Assembly: GCA_025966435.1 (NCBI GenBank) | Contig: JAICRQ010000268.1 | Location: forward strand, 1-5,366 | Length of the DNA stretch: 5,366 bases | Direction: 5' to 3' | From: Anaerolineales bacterium | Lineage (GTDB): Bacteria; Chloroflexota; Anaerolineae; Anaerolineales; Villigracilaceae | Shown: positions 1 through 5,366 of the stretch, one piece after another | Position numbering within the stretch: position 1 is the stretch's first letter | Layout: each line of letters opens with the position of its first letter | Notes under the pieces: generated by a model | Told to the model about the DNA's origin: nothing | The model's database searches: none | What the model saw: only the letters and a program-made list of their open reading frames with translations | Made by a program: the position numbers and the translations under genes

Positions 1-522
1 GGACGAATGCTTGTGCTCTTCACATCTTATGCTGCTTTGAAGAAGACAGCGCAGAATATTACAGGTCCACTGGCACGCGAAGATATCTACGTCTATGAAC
101 AGGGAGACGGCGCTTCCCCGAATGCGCTGCTGGAGTCCTTCAAAGCCACCGACCGCGCCGTGCTCCTTGGCACACGTTCCTTCTGGGAGGGCGTGGATGT
201 ACCGGGCGAATCGCTGTCCGTTGTGGTGTTGACGAAGCTTCCCTTCGATGTCCCCACGGATCCGCTCATCGCAGCACGCTCTGAAATTTACGAAGATTCG
301 TTTCAGCAATATTACCTGCCGGAAGCTATTCTAAAATTCCGCCAGGGATTCGGGCGCCTGATTCGTACCGCCTCCGATCGAGGTGTGGTTGCCATTCTTG
401 ACCGCCGCGTGCTGACCAAACAATACGGGCGGCTGTTCCTCAGCTCTCTACCACGCTGCACCGCCCGCCAGGGACCCGCCGCCAGCCTTGCAGGGCAGGC
501 AGCGAAATGGCTGGGGACGTAA
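1..522 (+). CDS. dinG: DinG-family ATP-dependent DNA helicase, C-terminal fragment (5' end outside window)
   Basis: This is the last 173 codons of a superfamily 2, XPD/DinG-like helicase, an ATP-driven enzyme that unwinds DNA (5'-3' in characterised members) and acts in repair and replication-conflict resolution in the cytoplasm. The reading frame is open from base 1, so the ATG at 7 is an internal Met rather than a start. Visible family marks are the LVLFTSY strand of the second RecA-like domain, then GTRSFWEGVDVPG (motif V region), the LPFDVPTDP segment typical of DinG, and motif VI QGFGRLIR followed by DRGVVAILDRR. The protein ends with a short tail after the helicase domain at TAA 520-522. 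The N-terminal half with Walker A, DEAH box and iron-sulfur or exonuclease domains is not in the window, so those variants cannot be told apart. Family assignment is confident; the exact symbol is less so. Confidence 0.9.
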   Translation, partial: GRMLVLFTSYAALKKTAQNITGPLAREDIYVYEQGDGASPNALLESFKATDRAVLLGTRSFWEGVDVPGESLSVVVLTKLPFDVPTDPLIAARSEIYEDSFQQYYLPEAILKFRQGFGRLIRTASDRGVVAILDRRVLTKQYGRLFLSSLPRCTARQGPAASLAGQAAKWLGT

Positions 523-532
523 TGGACGTAAT
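515..532 (+). repeat. Perfect 9-bp tandem duplication across the helicase stop codon
   Basis: GGACGTAAT occurs twice back to back (515-523 and 524-532). The first copy holds the helicase stop TAA (520-522); because the unit is a multiple of three, the second copy supplies another in-frame TAA (529-531). It looks like a replication-slippage duplication and may have no function. Confidence 0.85.
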
Positions 533-573
533 ATAGCACCGTCTAACCAGACTTTGAAAGTATTAAGTTAATG

Positions 574-600
574 TAAAATACCGGGCATGCTGAATGCCCG
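574..600 (+). promoter_or_regulatory. Possible -10 element and start-codon hairpin of the synthase-like gene
   Basis: TAAAAT at 574-579 resembles a -10 box and lies 7 bases before the ATG at 587, which would put the transcription start at or next to the start codon. No Shine-Dalgarno sequence is visible upstream (a purine-poor GTAAAATACCGGGC precedes the ATG), which fits a leaderless message. The start codon lies inside an inverted repeat: CGGGCAT (582-588), loop GCTGA, ATGCCCG (594-600). A -35 box is not convincing; TTGAAA at 554-559 leaves only 14 bp. The hairpin is seen directly; promoter and leaderless reading are inferences. Confidence 0.35.
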
Positions 601-2386
601 AATCCCCCGAAAGATTCACAACCTACCTAATGGGCGCGCCCTGTTCAGTCTGACAGTCCTCAGTGCATGTCTCTACGCCGCCATCGAATGGCTGTTCTTC
701 ATGACCAGGCCATCCCCTCTGTCCATCTTAGCATTACTAGACTCAGTCAAGATTCTGTTTGTCACTGCTGGGACGATTACCGTGATTTCCATCGCACTCC
801 TGGCCATCCTATCCCTTCCGGCTATAGTTGTCAGCAATTCAACTTGGCGATCGCAGCTGCTCATATTCGGAGCCATTGTCCCGGCATTACTCCTCTCTAT
901 CACCGCGCTGATTATGCTTGACAACCTCATGTACGCAGAATTCGGATTTGGCATTATTTCATCGAAAGGACTTCTGCGAGGAATCTACGCGCTCAGTTTT
1001 CTGATTTTCTTCTGGCTGGTACTCCTCGCAACAAAGCGGGCGGTTTGGGCGCGCCGTAAGTTCGCTTTCTACCTGGCGCTCACCCTACTGGGCATTTCGA
1101 TGACAGCCATCCTCGCGACTAAGCTTGCCAGCTACCCCAATATTATTATTCTTGGCAGTGATGGACTGAGCGCACGATATCTGACTGTATATGATTCAAA
1201 ACACAAGACCACACCTTTTCTAGCTGAATTAGCAGGGCGGTCACTGATTGCTGAAAATGCTTTTCCCAATGCTGGTAGTACAACAGGTTCTACGACAACT
1301 GTGCTTACCGGAAAAGAGACCATAGAAACCAATGTGTATCGTTATTCAGATACTCTCTCTGGAAGGAACTCTTTGGAGCATTTACCCGGCATCTTAAGAC
1401 AACACGGTTATAAGACGGTAGAAATTGGCACCCCAGACTACGTTGATGCTCGAAAAATCAATCTACTCGAAGGATTCGATGTTGTTAATAACCAGATCAT
1501 GATTGAACCGGCTTCAAATGGATTCAGTGCCTTTTTAAGCAACGCACTCTCCACACCTTTTATACAAACAATCGCAGAAAGAGCCAGAGAACGACTTCTT
1601 CATATTTTTTTTATCAAGGACATGCAGTTTCCGCCTGCAAGGGCCGAGACTCCTGAAGCTCTCACATCCGACGAGCAACGCGTGGAACAAATTATCGATC
1701 TGCTCACCCACGCTGATGAGCCACTCTTCATCTTTGCCCACCTGATGGATACACACGGTCCACATTTCTCCTTCCAGAAACAGGTTTTCTCAAGTGGGGT
1801 GAGTGCTGGTAAGGAATGGGATGAACGTCGCTACCAAGATGCACTCCTTAGTTTTGACAGTTATGTGAAAAGGATACACCAACATCTTGCCAAAACCGGA
1901 CAACTGGATCACACGATCCTTGTGGTTTACACAGATCACGGATTTAGATATACCATCCACGAGCGGATTCCTATTCTCATTCACTTCCCTAAAAGTGCAA
2001 ACTCTGGCACGCGCAAAAATAATGTTCAGAATATAGATATTCCGGCCACATTGCTGAACTATCTTGGCATTCCTCGCCCGAAATGGATGACCGGCACATC
2101 TCTGTTGAACGGCGAGCCAGACGCAGATCGGGAGATTATGAGCACGACCTCAGGCTCGCCGAAAATGATCGCACCCCCTTTTTATCAAATTCAAAGTATC
2201 CAGGTGATCGTCTGCCAAAAGTGGTACGTGTTGAACATTCGAGAAGATACCTGGCGCACTGGAACGATCAACGAGCACACTGCCAAGTGCGCCGAAGACA
2301 TCCTGCCATCTGAAGAAGAAGTTCATCGGAAAATATTGGAATATCTTGAGAAGCACAACTATGACATTAGTTCACTTAAGAGGTAA
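587..2386 (+). CDS. Membrane-anchored alkaline-phosphatase/sulfatase-fold transferase (LTA synthase-like)
   Basis: A 599-residue protein with five predicted membrane helices (about 18-40, 52-80, 88-112, 132-150 and 158-178) followed by an extracytoplasmic sulfatase-superfamily domain (about 185-500), the layout of lipoteichoic-acid synthases and phosphoethanolamine/phosphoglycerol transferases. The domain opens with NIIILGSDG (metal ligand D192). Its nucleophile region STTGSTTTVLTG (231-242) aligns with the CxPSR...LTG motif of sulfatases, but with Thr (T232 or T233) in place of Cys, so a formylglycine sulfatase is unlikely. Further marks are MDTHGPH (387-393) and VVYTDHG (446-452), where D450-H451 match the second metal pair. 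Such enzymes move or remove phospho-head-groups on lipids or surface polymers; the substrate here is unknown. The 587 start is chosen because it gives a short basic cytoplasmic N-terminus before the first helix, although no ribosome binding site is visible. The stop overlaps the ribosome binding site of the next gene, so the two are probably co-transcribed. Confidence 0.82.
   Translation: MLNARIPRKIHNLPNGRALFSLTVLSACLYAAIEWLFFMTRPSPLSILALLDSVKILFVTAGTITVISIALLAILSLPAIVVSNSTWRSQLLIFGAIVPALLLSITALIMLDNLMYAEFGFGIISSKGLLRGIYALSFLIFFWLVLLATKRAVWARRKFAFYLALTLLGISMTAILATKLASYPNIIILGSDGLSARYLTVYDSKHKTTPFLAELAGRSLIAENAFPNAGSTTGSTTTVLTGKETIETNVYRYSDTLSGRNSLEHLPGILRQHGYKTVEIGTPDYVDARKINLLEGFDVVNNQIMIEPASNGFSAFLSNALSTPFIQTIAERARERLLHIFFIKDMQFPPARAETPEALTSDEQRVEQIIDLLTHADEPLFIFAHLMDTHGPHFSFQKQVFSSGVSAGKEWDERRYQDALLSFDSYVKRIHQHLAKTGQLDHTILVVYTDHGFRYTIHERIPILIHFPKSANSGTRKNNVQNIDIPATLLNYLGIPRPKWMTGTSLLNGEPDADREIMSTTSGSPKMIAPPFYQIQSIQVIVCQKWYVLNIREDTWRTGTINEHTAKCAEDILPSEEEVHRKILEYLEKHNYDISSLKR
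2378..2384 (+). promoter_or_regulatory. Ribosome binding site that argues for an ATA start at 2393
   Basis: AAGAGGT is a close match to the Shine-Dalgarno consensus. It ends on the first base of the upstream gene's stop codon. From AAGAGG there are 9 bases to the ATA at 2393-2395, a normal spacing, and there is no ATG, GTG or TTG at a usable distance in the frame that carries the family sequence. The site therefore decides between a start at 2393 and the next conventional codon, TTG 2549, which has no good ribosome binding site. Confidence 0.6.
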
Positions 2387-2392
2387 TACACT

Positions 2393-3253
2393 ATACCTAA
2401 CTCCTACTTCATACTCTTTGAAATCATTATCTACATTCAATTAGCGCTCTGCCTGCGTCATGCTTGGAAGCAGGGTCTAGCAAACCTGCTCAGGCTGCTG
2501 GCAGGTATCCTTTTCGGGGTCACGCTCGAGCTTGCCACCATCCGCCAATTGGACGCGTACGAATATGGTCAATTCCTGATCATGGTCCTGGATGTACCTT
2601 TGTGCATTGGCGTGGCATGGAGCTGCATCCTTTACAGTGTGATGGAGTTTTCGGACGCGAGCAGCCTTCCCTACTGGACGCGCCCGATCTTAGACGGATT
2701 ACTGGCGCTAAATATCGACCTTGCCCTCGACGCGATCGCGATCCGCCTCGGGTTCTGGGATTGGGGTCAGGGCCTGGACTTCCAGTATTTTGGCGTCCCT
2801 TACGCAAATTTCTGGGCATGGTTCTGGGTAGTTTCATCATTCTCGTTCGGGTATCGTCTCTTCGCTCGCCGTACAGACTGGATGAAAATCTGGCTCGCTG
2901 CTCTCTCGGCTTTGATCATCGGACTGGCAGGTGTCCTGGGGACAAATGCGTTCATCGTCTTTGTCATCCCGAGCTCACTACGCACACCCACAGTGGTATT
3001 CACCTTGATCGTGGCATGTATGATCGTTTTTGCCTTGCGTCCGCGCTTTTACCAGACAACAGTTCCTTCGTTAGTTTTCTGGGTGCCCATGCTCACTCAC
3101 ATCTACACATTATTTGCCGGGTTGGTTTCTGGCGTTATCCTTGCGCCGCCATTTTTGTTGTATATGAGCCTGGCAATGATCGGGGTCGCAATGTATCTTC
3201 ATCGTCCAACGCTTGAACACATTCCTTTTCCGTCAGGAAGTAAAATCCAATAG
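2393..3253 (+). CDS. CruF/DUF422-type carotenoid biosynthesis-like integral membrane protein, probable ATA start
   Basis: A 286-residue, almost wholly hydrophobic protein with about seven membrane segments. It resembles the Caroten_synth/DUF422 family, whose CruF members hydrate carotenoid ends (1',2'-hydratase) in the membrane. Family-like features, numbered from 2393, are LRHAWKQG (21-28), the glutamate of FGVTLELATIR (E46), a YEYG patch followed by VPLCIGVAW (68-76), DLALDAIAIRLGFWDW (109-124), and the best signature, YFGVPYANFWAWF (132-144). Only TTG 2549 is a conventional in-frame start, but it would remove 52 residues, including the first membrane helix and E46. The frame is open back to the preceding stop, and AAGAGG sits 9 bases before ATA 2393. 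Other possibilities are a mutated or miscalled ATG, or a frameshift from ATG 2361, whose own frame stops at 2442-2444. No other carotenoid gene is nearby, so the hydratase role is unproven. The gene is followed by a terminator. Confidence 0.68.
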   Translation: MPNSYFILFEIIIYIQLALCLRHAWKQGLANLLRLLAGILFGVTLELATIRQLDAYEYGQFLIMVLDVPLCIGVAWSCILYSVMEFSDASSLPYWTRPILDGLLALNIDLALDAIAIRLGFWDWGQGLDFQYFGVPYANFWAWFWVVSSFSFGYRLFARRTDWMKIWLAALSALIIGLAGVLGTNAFIVFVIPSSLRTPTVVFTLIVACMIVFALRPRFYQTTVPSLVFWVPMLTHIYTLFAGLVSGVILAPPFLLYMSLAMIGVAMYLHRPTLEHIPFPSGSKIQ

Positions 3254-3261
3254 AGGTAAAT

Positions 3262-3291
3262 ATGGATCAAGAGTCGAGAGTTATCTCTTAA
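3262..3291 (+). other. Nine-residue mini-ORF after the DUF422 gene (speculative)
   Basis: ATG 3262 follows AGAGGT (3252-3257) at short spacing and opens a 9-codon frame (MDQESRVIS) that stops at 3289-3291. It could be a leader peptide, a remnant of a longer gene, or chance. Nothing else supports translation, and it is upstream of the terminator, so it belongs to the preceding transcript rather than the resistance operon. Confidence 0.15.
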
Positions 3292-3338
3292 GCAAATACT
3301 CTCCCTGAAGTAGAAGTTGACCAATATTGTTCAAAATG

Positions 3339-3364
3339 GCGGGCATTTGCCCGCTTTTTGTTTT
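3339..3364 (+). terminator. Intrinsic terminator of the synthase-like/DUF422 operon
   Basis: GCGGGC (3339-3344), loop ATTT, GCCCGC (3349-3354) form a perfect 6-bp GC stem (7 bp if the A-T pair closes a 2-base loop), followed directly by TTTTTGTTTT. This is a textbook rho-independent terminator. It lies about 85 bases after the DUF422 stop and just before the next promoter, so it insulates the two transcription units. Confidence 0.93.
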
Positions 3365-3373
3365 CTTAGGAGA

Positions 3374-3401
3374 TTGACAGGAAAGGGAAAGTCCATATAA
3401 T
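3374..3401 (+). promoter_or_regulatory. Consensus sigma-70 promoter of the MFS-chrB operon
   Basis: A -35 box TTGACA (3374-3379) and a -10 box TATAAT (3396-3401) are both perfect matches to the housekeeping consensus, separated by 16 bp. The predicted transcription start is around 3408, leaving a leader of about 27 bases before the ATG at 3435. So strong a promoter, with an operator on its start site, suggests that expression is set mainly by a repressor. Confidence 0.9.
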
Positions 3402-3423
3402 AAATGTAACCATTGTTACATTT
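3402..3423 (+). promoter_or_regulatory. Palindromic operator on the transcription start
   Basis: AAATGTAAC (3402-3410), spacer CATT, GTTACATTT (3415-3423) is a perfect 9-bp inverted repeat with a 4-base spacer. It starts directly after the -10 box and covers the predicted +1, so a bound dimer would block initiation. The ATGT-N10-ACAT core recalls sites of PadR-type repressors and is also compatible with TetR or MarR proteins. No classical repressor gene is in the window; the downstream ChrB N-domain protein is a candidate by association only. As RNA it could also fold just before the ribosome binding site, although the stem is AT-rich. Confidence 0.8.
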
Positions 3424-3428
3424 GGAGA
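3424..3428 (+). promoter_or_regulatory. Ribosome binding site of the MFS gene
   Basis: GGAGA lies 6 bases before ATG 3435 and directly abuts the right arm of the operator palindrome. It fixes the start of the transporter gene. Confidence 0.8.
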
Positions 3429-3434
3429 AAAAGT

Positions 3435-4823
3435 ATGGATCGCTCTCGTTTGACCGGAATGCCTGCCTTCACCACCCTTTGGTTTGGTCAAGTCATCTCA
3501 TTGATTGGGACAGCTTTATTTTCTTTTGCGATCGGGATCTGGCTGTATCAGCAAACTGAGCTTGCAACGACATTTACGGCCATGATCTTCTTTTCGAACA
3601 TACCAAGAATCGTGCTCAGCCCCTTTGCGGGCGTATTGGTAGACCGCTGGAATCGGAAACTGACAATGATGGTCAGCGATCTGGCGAGCGGCATGACAAC
3701 CCTCATTATTCTTTTCCTGATGTGGAGCGGAACGCTGGAAATCTGGCATTTATATGTCTTACTGGCTTTGTCGAGCGCGTTTGAATCATTTCAATTTCCA
3801 GCCTTTTCGTCATCCATTACTTTGTTGGTCGAGAAGAAACACTTCGCACGGACCAGCGCGATGATGTCGCTGGCGGAGGAGGGCTCGCGGGTGCTGGCGC
3901 CATTACTGGCGGCGGCATTAATCGCCGTGATTAAGTTAGAAGGGATCATCCTGATCGATGTAATCTCCTTTATCGTGGCAATTGTGACACTACTGCTTGT
4001 GCCAATACCGCAACCGCCCGAGACGGAAACCGGAAAGAGAGCCAGGAACGGGATCCTGAAGGACTCCGTGTATGGCTTTCGTTATTTTCTAGCCAACCCG
4101 AGCTTGCTGGGTCTGCAAATCAACTTCCTCATGGTCAATTTACTGGCAATGGCTGTGGCGTTGCGCACACCCATGATTCTGGCAAGGACAGGAAACAATG
4201 AAACCATCCTTGGGACAGTCGCATCGATTACCGCGATCGGTGGTGTTGCCGGCGGCCTAATGATGAGTATCTGGGGCGGGCCCAAACGAAAAATACTCGG
4301 AGTATTGGGTGGCTTAATTCTCGTCAACTTGGGACGCGCCGGGATGGGACTGGGACACGAAGTCGTTGCATGGTCCATTTCAGGATTCTTCGCTGTATTT
4401 TTTATCGCGGTGTGCAATGCATCCAACCAGGCGATATGGCAGGCGAAGACGCCTGTAGATGTACAGGGACGCGTCTTTGCGGCGCGACGATTTACGGGCC
4501 AGCTTTCGATTCCTTTAGGAGCTTTGATCGCAGGACCCCTGAGCGATCGGGTGTTCGAACCCGCTATGGCTGTGAATGGGAGCCTCACCCCCACTTTCGG
4601 AGGACTGGTTGGCACCGGTCCCGGCGCTGGCATGTCGCTCCTAATCCTGCTCGCCGCAATCATTGGTATGATTGTCCCAGCAATAAGCTATGCCATACCC
4701 ACCTTTAGAAATGTGGAAGACATTATTCCTGACAATGATGTTGTTTCGTCTCGTGCCTCAAAATCTACAGACATTGTTTGCGTTAAATCAAGAGAGTCGG
4801 TACCGAGACCATCCATAAAATGA
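3435..4823 (+). CDS. MFS efflux transporter, DHA3/MFS_3 (macrolide-efflux-like) type
   Basis: A 462-residue inner-membrane proton-driven exporter with about twelve helices. The first runs about residues 11-38. The loop between helices 2 and 3 carries the MFS signature GVLVDRWNRK (66-75), with D70 and R71. A basic central loop (about 191-215, PETETGKRARN) separates the two halves. The second half has the stretch TPVDVQGRVFAARRF (339-353) followed by PLGALIAGPLSDRVFEP (360-376), which is characteristic of the DHA3 branch (MefA, EntS-like and many unassigned pumps). A hydrophilic tail of about 40 residues follows the last helix. The substrate cannot be read from sequence; the linked chrB halves suggest a role in chromate or metal-oxyanion resistance, but drug efflux is equally possible. 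The start is set by the GGAGA ribosome binding site. The stop TGA overlaps the next ATG as ATGA. Expression is likely controlled by the palindromic operator. Confidence 0.9.
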   Translation: MDRSRLTGMPAFTTLWFGQVISLIGTALFSFAIGIWLYQQTELATTFTAMIFFSNIPRIVLSPFAGVLVDRWNRKLTMMVSDLASGMTTLIILFLMWSGTLEIWHLYVLLALSSAFESFQFPAFSSSITLLVEKKHFARTSAMMSLAEEGSRVLAPLLAAALIAVIKLEGIILIDVISFIVAIVTLLLVPIPQPPETETGKRARNGILKDSVYGFRYFLANPSLLGLQINFLMVNLLAMAVALRTPMILARTGNNETILGTVASITAIGGVAGGLMMSIWGGPKRKILGVLGGLILVNLGRAGMGLGHEVVAWSISGFFAVFFIAVCNASNQAIWQAKTPVDVQGRVFAARRFTGQLSIPLGALIAGPLSDRVFEPAMAVNGSLTPTFGGLVGTGPGAGMSLLILLAAIIGMIVPAISYAIPTFRNVEDIIPDNDVVSSRASKSTDIVCVKSRESVPRPSIK

Positions 4824-5251
4824 CCAACTGGCTCCTCTTGCACTACAAGCTGCCCAGCAAACCTTCCGCCCTGCGCGTGTACATCTGGCGGAAACTAAAA
4901 CGCCTCGGCGCTATCCTTCTTCATGAAGCAGTCTGGGTACTGCCCGACCAGCCGCGCACCGCCGAACAGGTCCAGTGGCTGACCGCGGAGATTCAGGAAA
5001 TGGGAGGTGAGGCGTATTCCTGGCGAGCAAACATCATTTTGGGCGAAGACAACGAATCCATATCACAGCGATTCAATGAGCAAGTAGATAAGGTCTATTC
5101 TGATTTGTTGAAAAAACTTGAAAAGCCGAGGGCCGATTTGCAGGAAATCTCGAAGCAGTATCAACAAGTGACAGCGCAGGATTTCTTCCATTCAAAACTT
5201 GGATTACGCGTGCGCGAAAAATTGACCTCGAAACGCGGAGGTAAATCATGA
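4820..5251 (+). CDS. Stand-alone ChrB N-terminal domain protein
   Basis: A 143-residue soluble protein matching the N-terminal domain of ChrB, the chromate-responsive regulator. The signature is at the start: WLLLHYKLPSKPS (4-16), ALRVYIWRKLKRLGA (17-31), then AVWVLPD (37-43), and a WLTAEIQEMGGEA segment (53-65). After about residue 85 it is charged and probably helical or coiled coil (KVYSDLLKKLEKPRADLQEI), ending in a basic tail. In well-studied bacteria ChrB is one chain of about 300 residues that controls the chr operon; here the chain stops and the C-terminal domain follows as its own gene. The layout of this domain recalls PaaX-type regulators, so DNA or effector binding is plausible but inferred. 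It starts at ATG 4820, overlapping the MFS stop by ATGA with only a weak upstream ribosome site (CGAGA, 11 bases away), which points to translational coupling. Its stop overlaps the next ATG in the same way. Confidence 0.82.
   Translation: MTNWLLLHYKLPSKPSALRVYIWRKLKRLGAILLHEAVWVLPDQPRTAEQVQWLTAEIQEMGGEAYSWRANIILGEDNESISQRFNEQVDKVYSDLLKKLEKPRADLQEISKQYQQVTAQDFFHSKLGLRVREKLTSKRGGKS
5237..5242 (+). promoter_or_regulatory. Ribosome binding site of the ChrB C-domain gene
   Basis: GGAGGT, a perfect core Shine-Dalgarno sequence, lies 5 bases before ATG 5248, inside the end of the preceding gene. It supports a real independent start rather than a frameshifted single chrB gene. Confidence 0.85.
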
Positions 5252-5366
5252 AATGGGTTACCTGGGAAAACATCGGTGTGGATCGGATGGCTTCTGCCTG
5301 GCTCATCCGTCGTTGGATTGACTCGGATGCCGAATTTGTTTTTATTCCCGTAGGTGAGAAGCCAAA
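5248..5366 (+). CDS. ChrB C-terminal domain protein (chromate resistance protein), 5' part only
   Basis: The first 39 codons of a gene that runs off the window. The start reads MKWVTWENIGVDRMASAWLI and continues RRWIDSDAEFVFIPVG, matching the opening of the ChrB C-terminal domain family, whose hallmark is a KWxTR-like start, then xVDRxAxxWLIxRxID and a hydrophobic strand ending in VP or IPVG. Here the usual TR pair is replaced by TW, with D12-R13, W18 and D25 conserved. The family is linked to chromate resistance, and its biochemical role is not settled. The gene begins at ATG 5248 behind GGAGGT and overlaps the previous stop as ATGA, so both halves of ChrB are made from one message in coupled fashion. 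The stop and any following gene, such as the chromate exporter chrA, lie outside the window. Confidence 0.82.
   Translation, partial: MKWVTWENIGVDRMASAWLIRRWIDSDAEFVFIPVGEKP

Noticed and set aside
7..9. ATG as a true start of the helicase gene
   Set aside because: The frame is open to base 1 and the protein would begin in the middle of the second RecA-like domain, so this is an internal Met of a gene cut by the window edge.
582..600. Inverted repeat as a terminator of the helicase gene
   Set aside because: It is followed by AATCCCCCG with no T-run, and it overlaps the start of the next gene. It may act as a translation-level hairpin instead.
2361..2444. ATG 2361 as the start of the gene after the synthase-like gene
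   Set aside because: Its frame ends at TAG 2442-2444 after 27 codons and differs from the DUF422 frame; using it would need an indel. Kept only as an alternative explanation for the ATA start.
2464..3216. 250-codon + strand frame overlapping the DUF422-like gene
   Set aside because: Its translation is rich in Arg, His, Cys and Pro and lacks any domain, while the alternative frame gives clear membrane helices and the GVPYANFWAWF signature.
4082..4663. 193-codon open frame on the minus strand
   Set aside because: It lies wholly inside the MFS gene, its translation is rich in Pro, Ser, Arg and Ile with no recognisable domain, and no ribosome site or promoter was seen. It is a shadow of the well-supported + strand gene.
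4797..4806. 10-bp palindrome TCGGTACCGA near the end of the MFS gene
   Set aside because: It is inside coding sequence, has no T-run or second copy, and is no more than a chance dyad without further evidence.

Overview
The window reads as a piece of a mid-GC bacterial chromosome, probably from an environmental lineage such as Chloroflexota (Anaerolineae-like). That placement is an inference from the flavour of the proteins; there is no rRNA or marker gene to prove it. All recognisable genes are on the + strand and packing is tight. No tRNA, rRNA, CRISPR array, insertion sequence or phage gene was seen, and no stretch over 200 bases lacks a gene.

Region 1 (1-522) is the C-terminal end of a DinG-type superfamily 2 DNA helicase that began upstream of the window. 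Region 2 (587-3253) holds two membrane-protein genes. The first encodes five transmembrane helices followed by an alkaline-phosphatase/sulfatase-fold domain, the layout of lipoteichoic-acid synthases. The second encodes a CruF/DUF422-type 'carotenoid biosynthesis' membrane protein. The second gene's family-like protein sequence extends right back to the first gene's stop codon, but there is no ATG, GTG or TTG there. The best-placed start is a rare ATA codon (2393) behind a good Shine-Dalgarno sequence. The pair ends at a clear intrinsic terminator (3339-3364).

Region 3 (3374-5366) is a separate operon. It has a near-ideal sigma-70 promoter (TTGACA, 16 bp, TATAAT) and a perfect 9+9 bp palindromic operator lying on the predicted transcription start. 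A strong ribosome binding site follows, then an MFS efflux pump of the DHA3/MFS_3 type. The pump gene overlaps by ATGA a gene for the ChrB N-terminal domain, which overlaps by ATGA a gene for the ChrB C-terminal domain (cut by the window end). ChrB is the chromate-resistance regulator/accessory protein, normally one chain of about 300 residues; here it is encoded as two translationally coupled half-proteins behind an MFS exporter. The likely reading is a tightly repressed, inducible resistance operon for chromate or another toxic compound. A chrA gene may follow beyond position 5366, but that cannot be seen.

The items most worth a second look are the apparent ATA start, the split chrB behind an MFS pump with its palindromic operator, and a possible leaderless start inside a hairpin for the synthase-like gene. 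Nothing here by itself proves a wholly new system.
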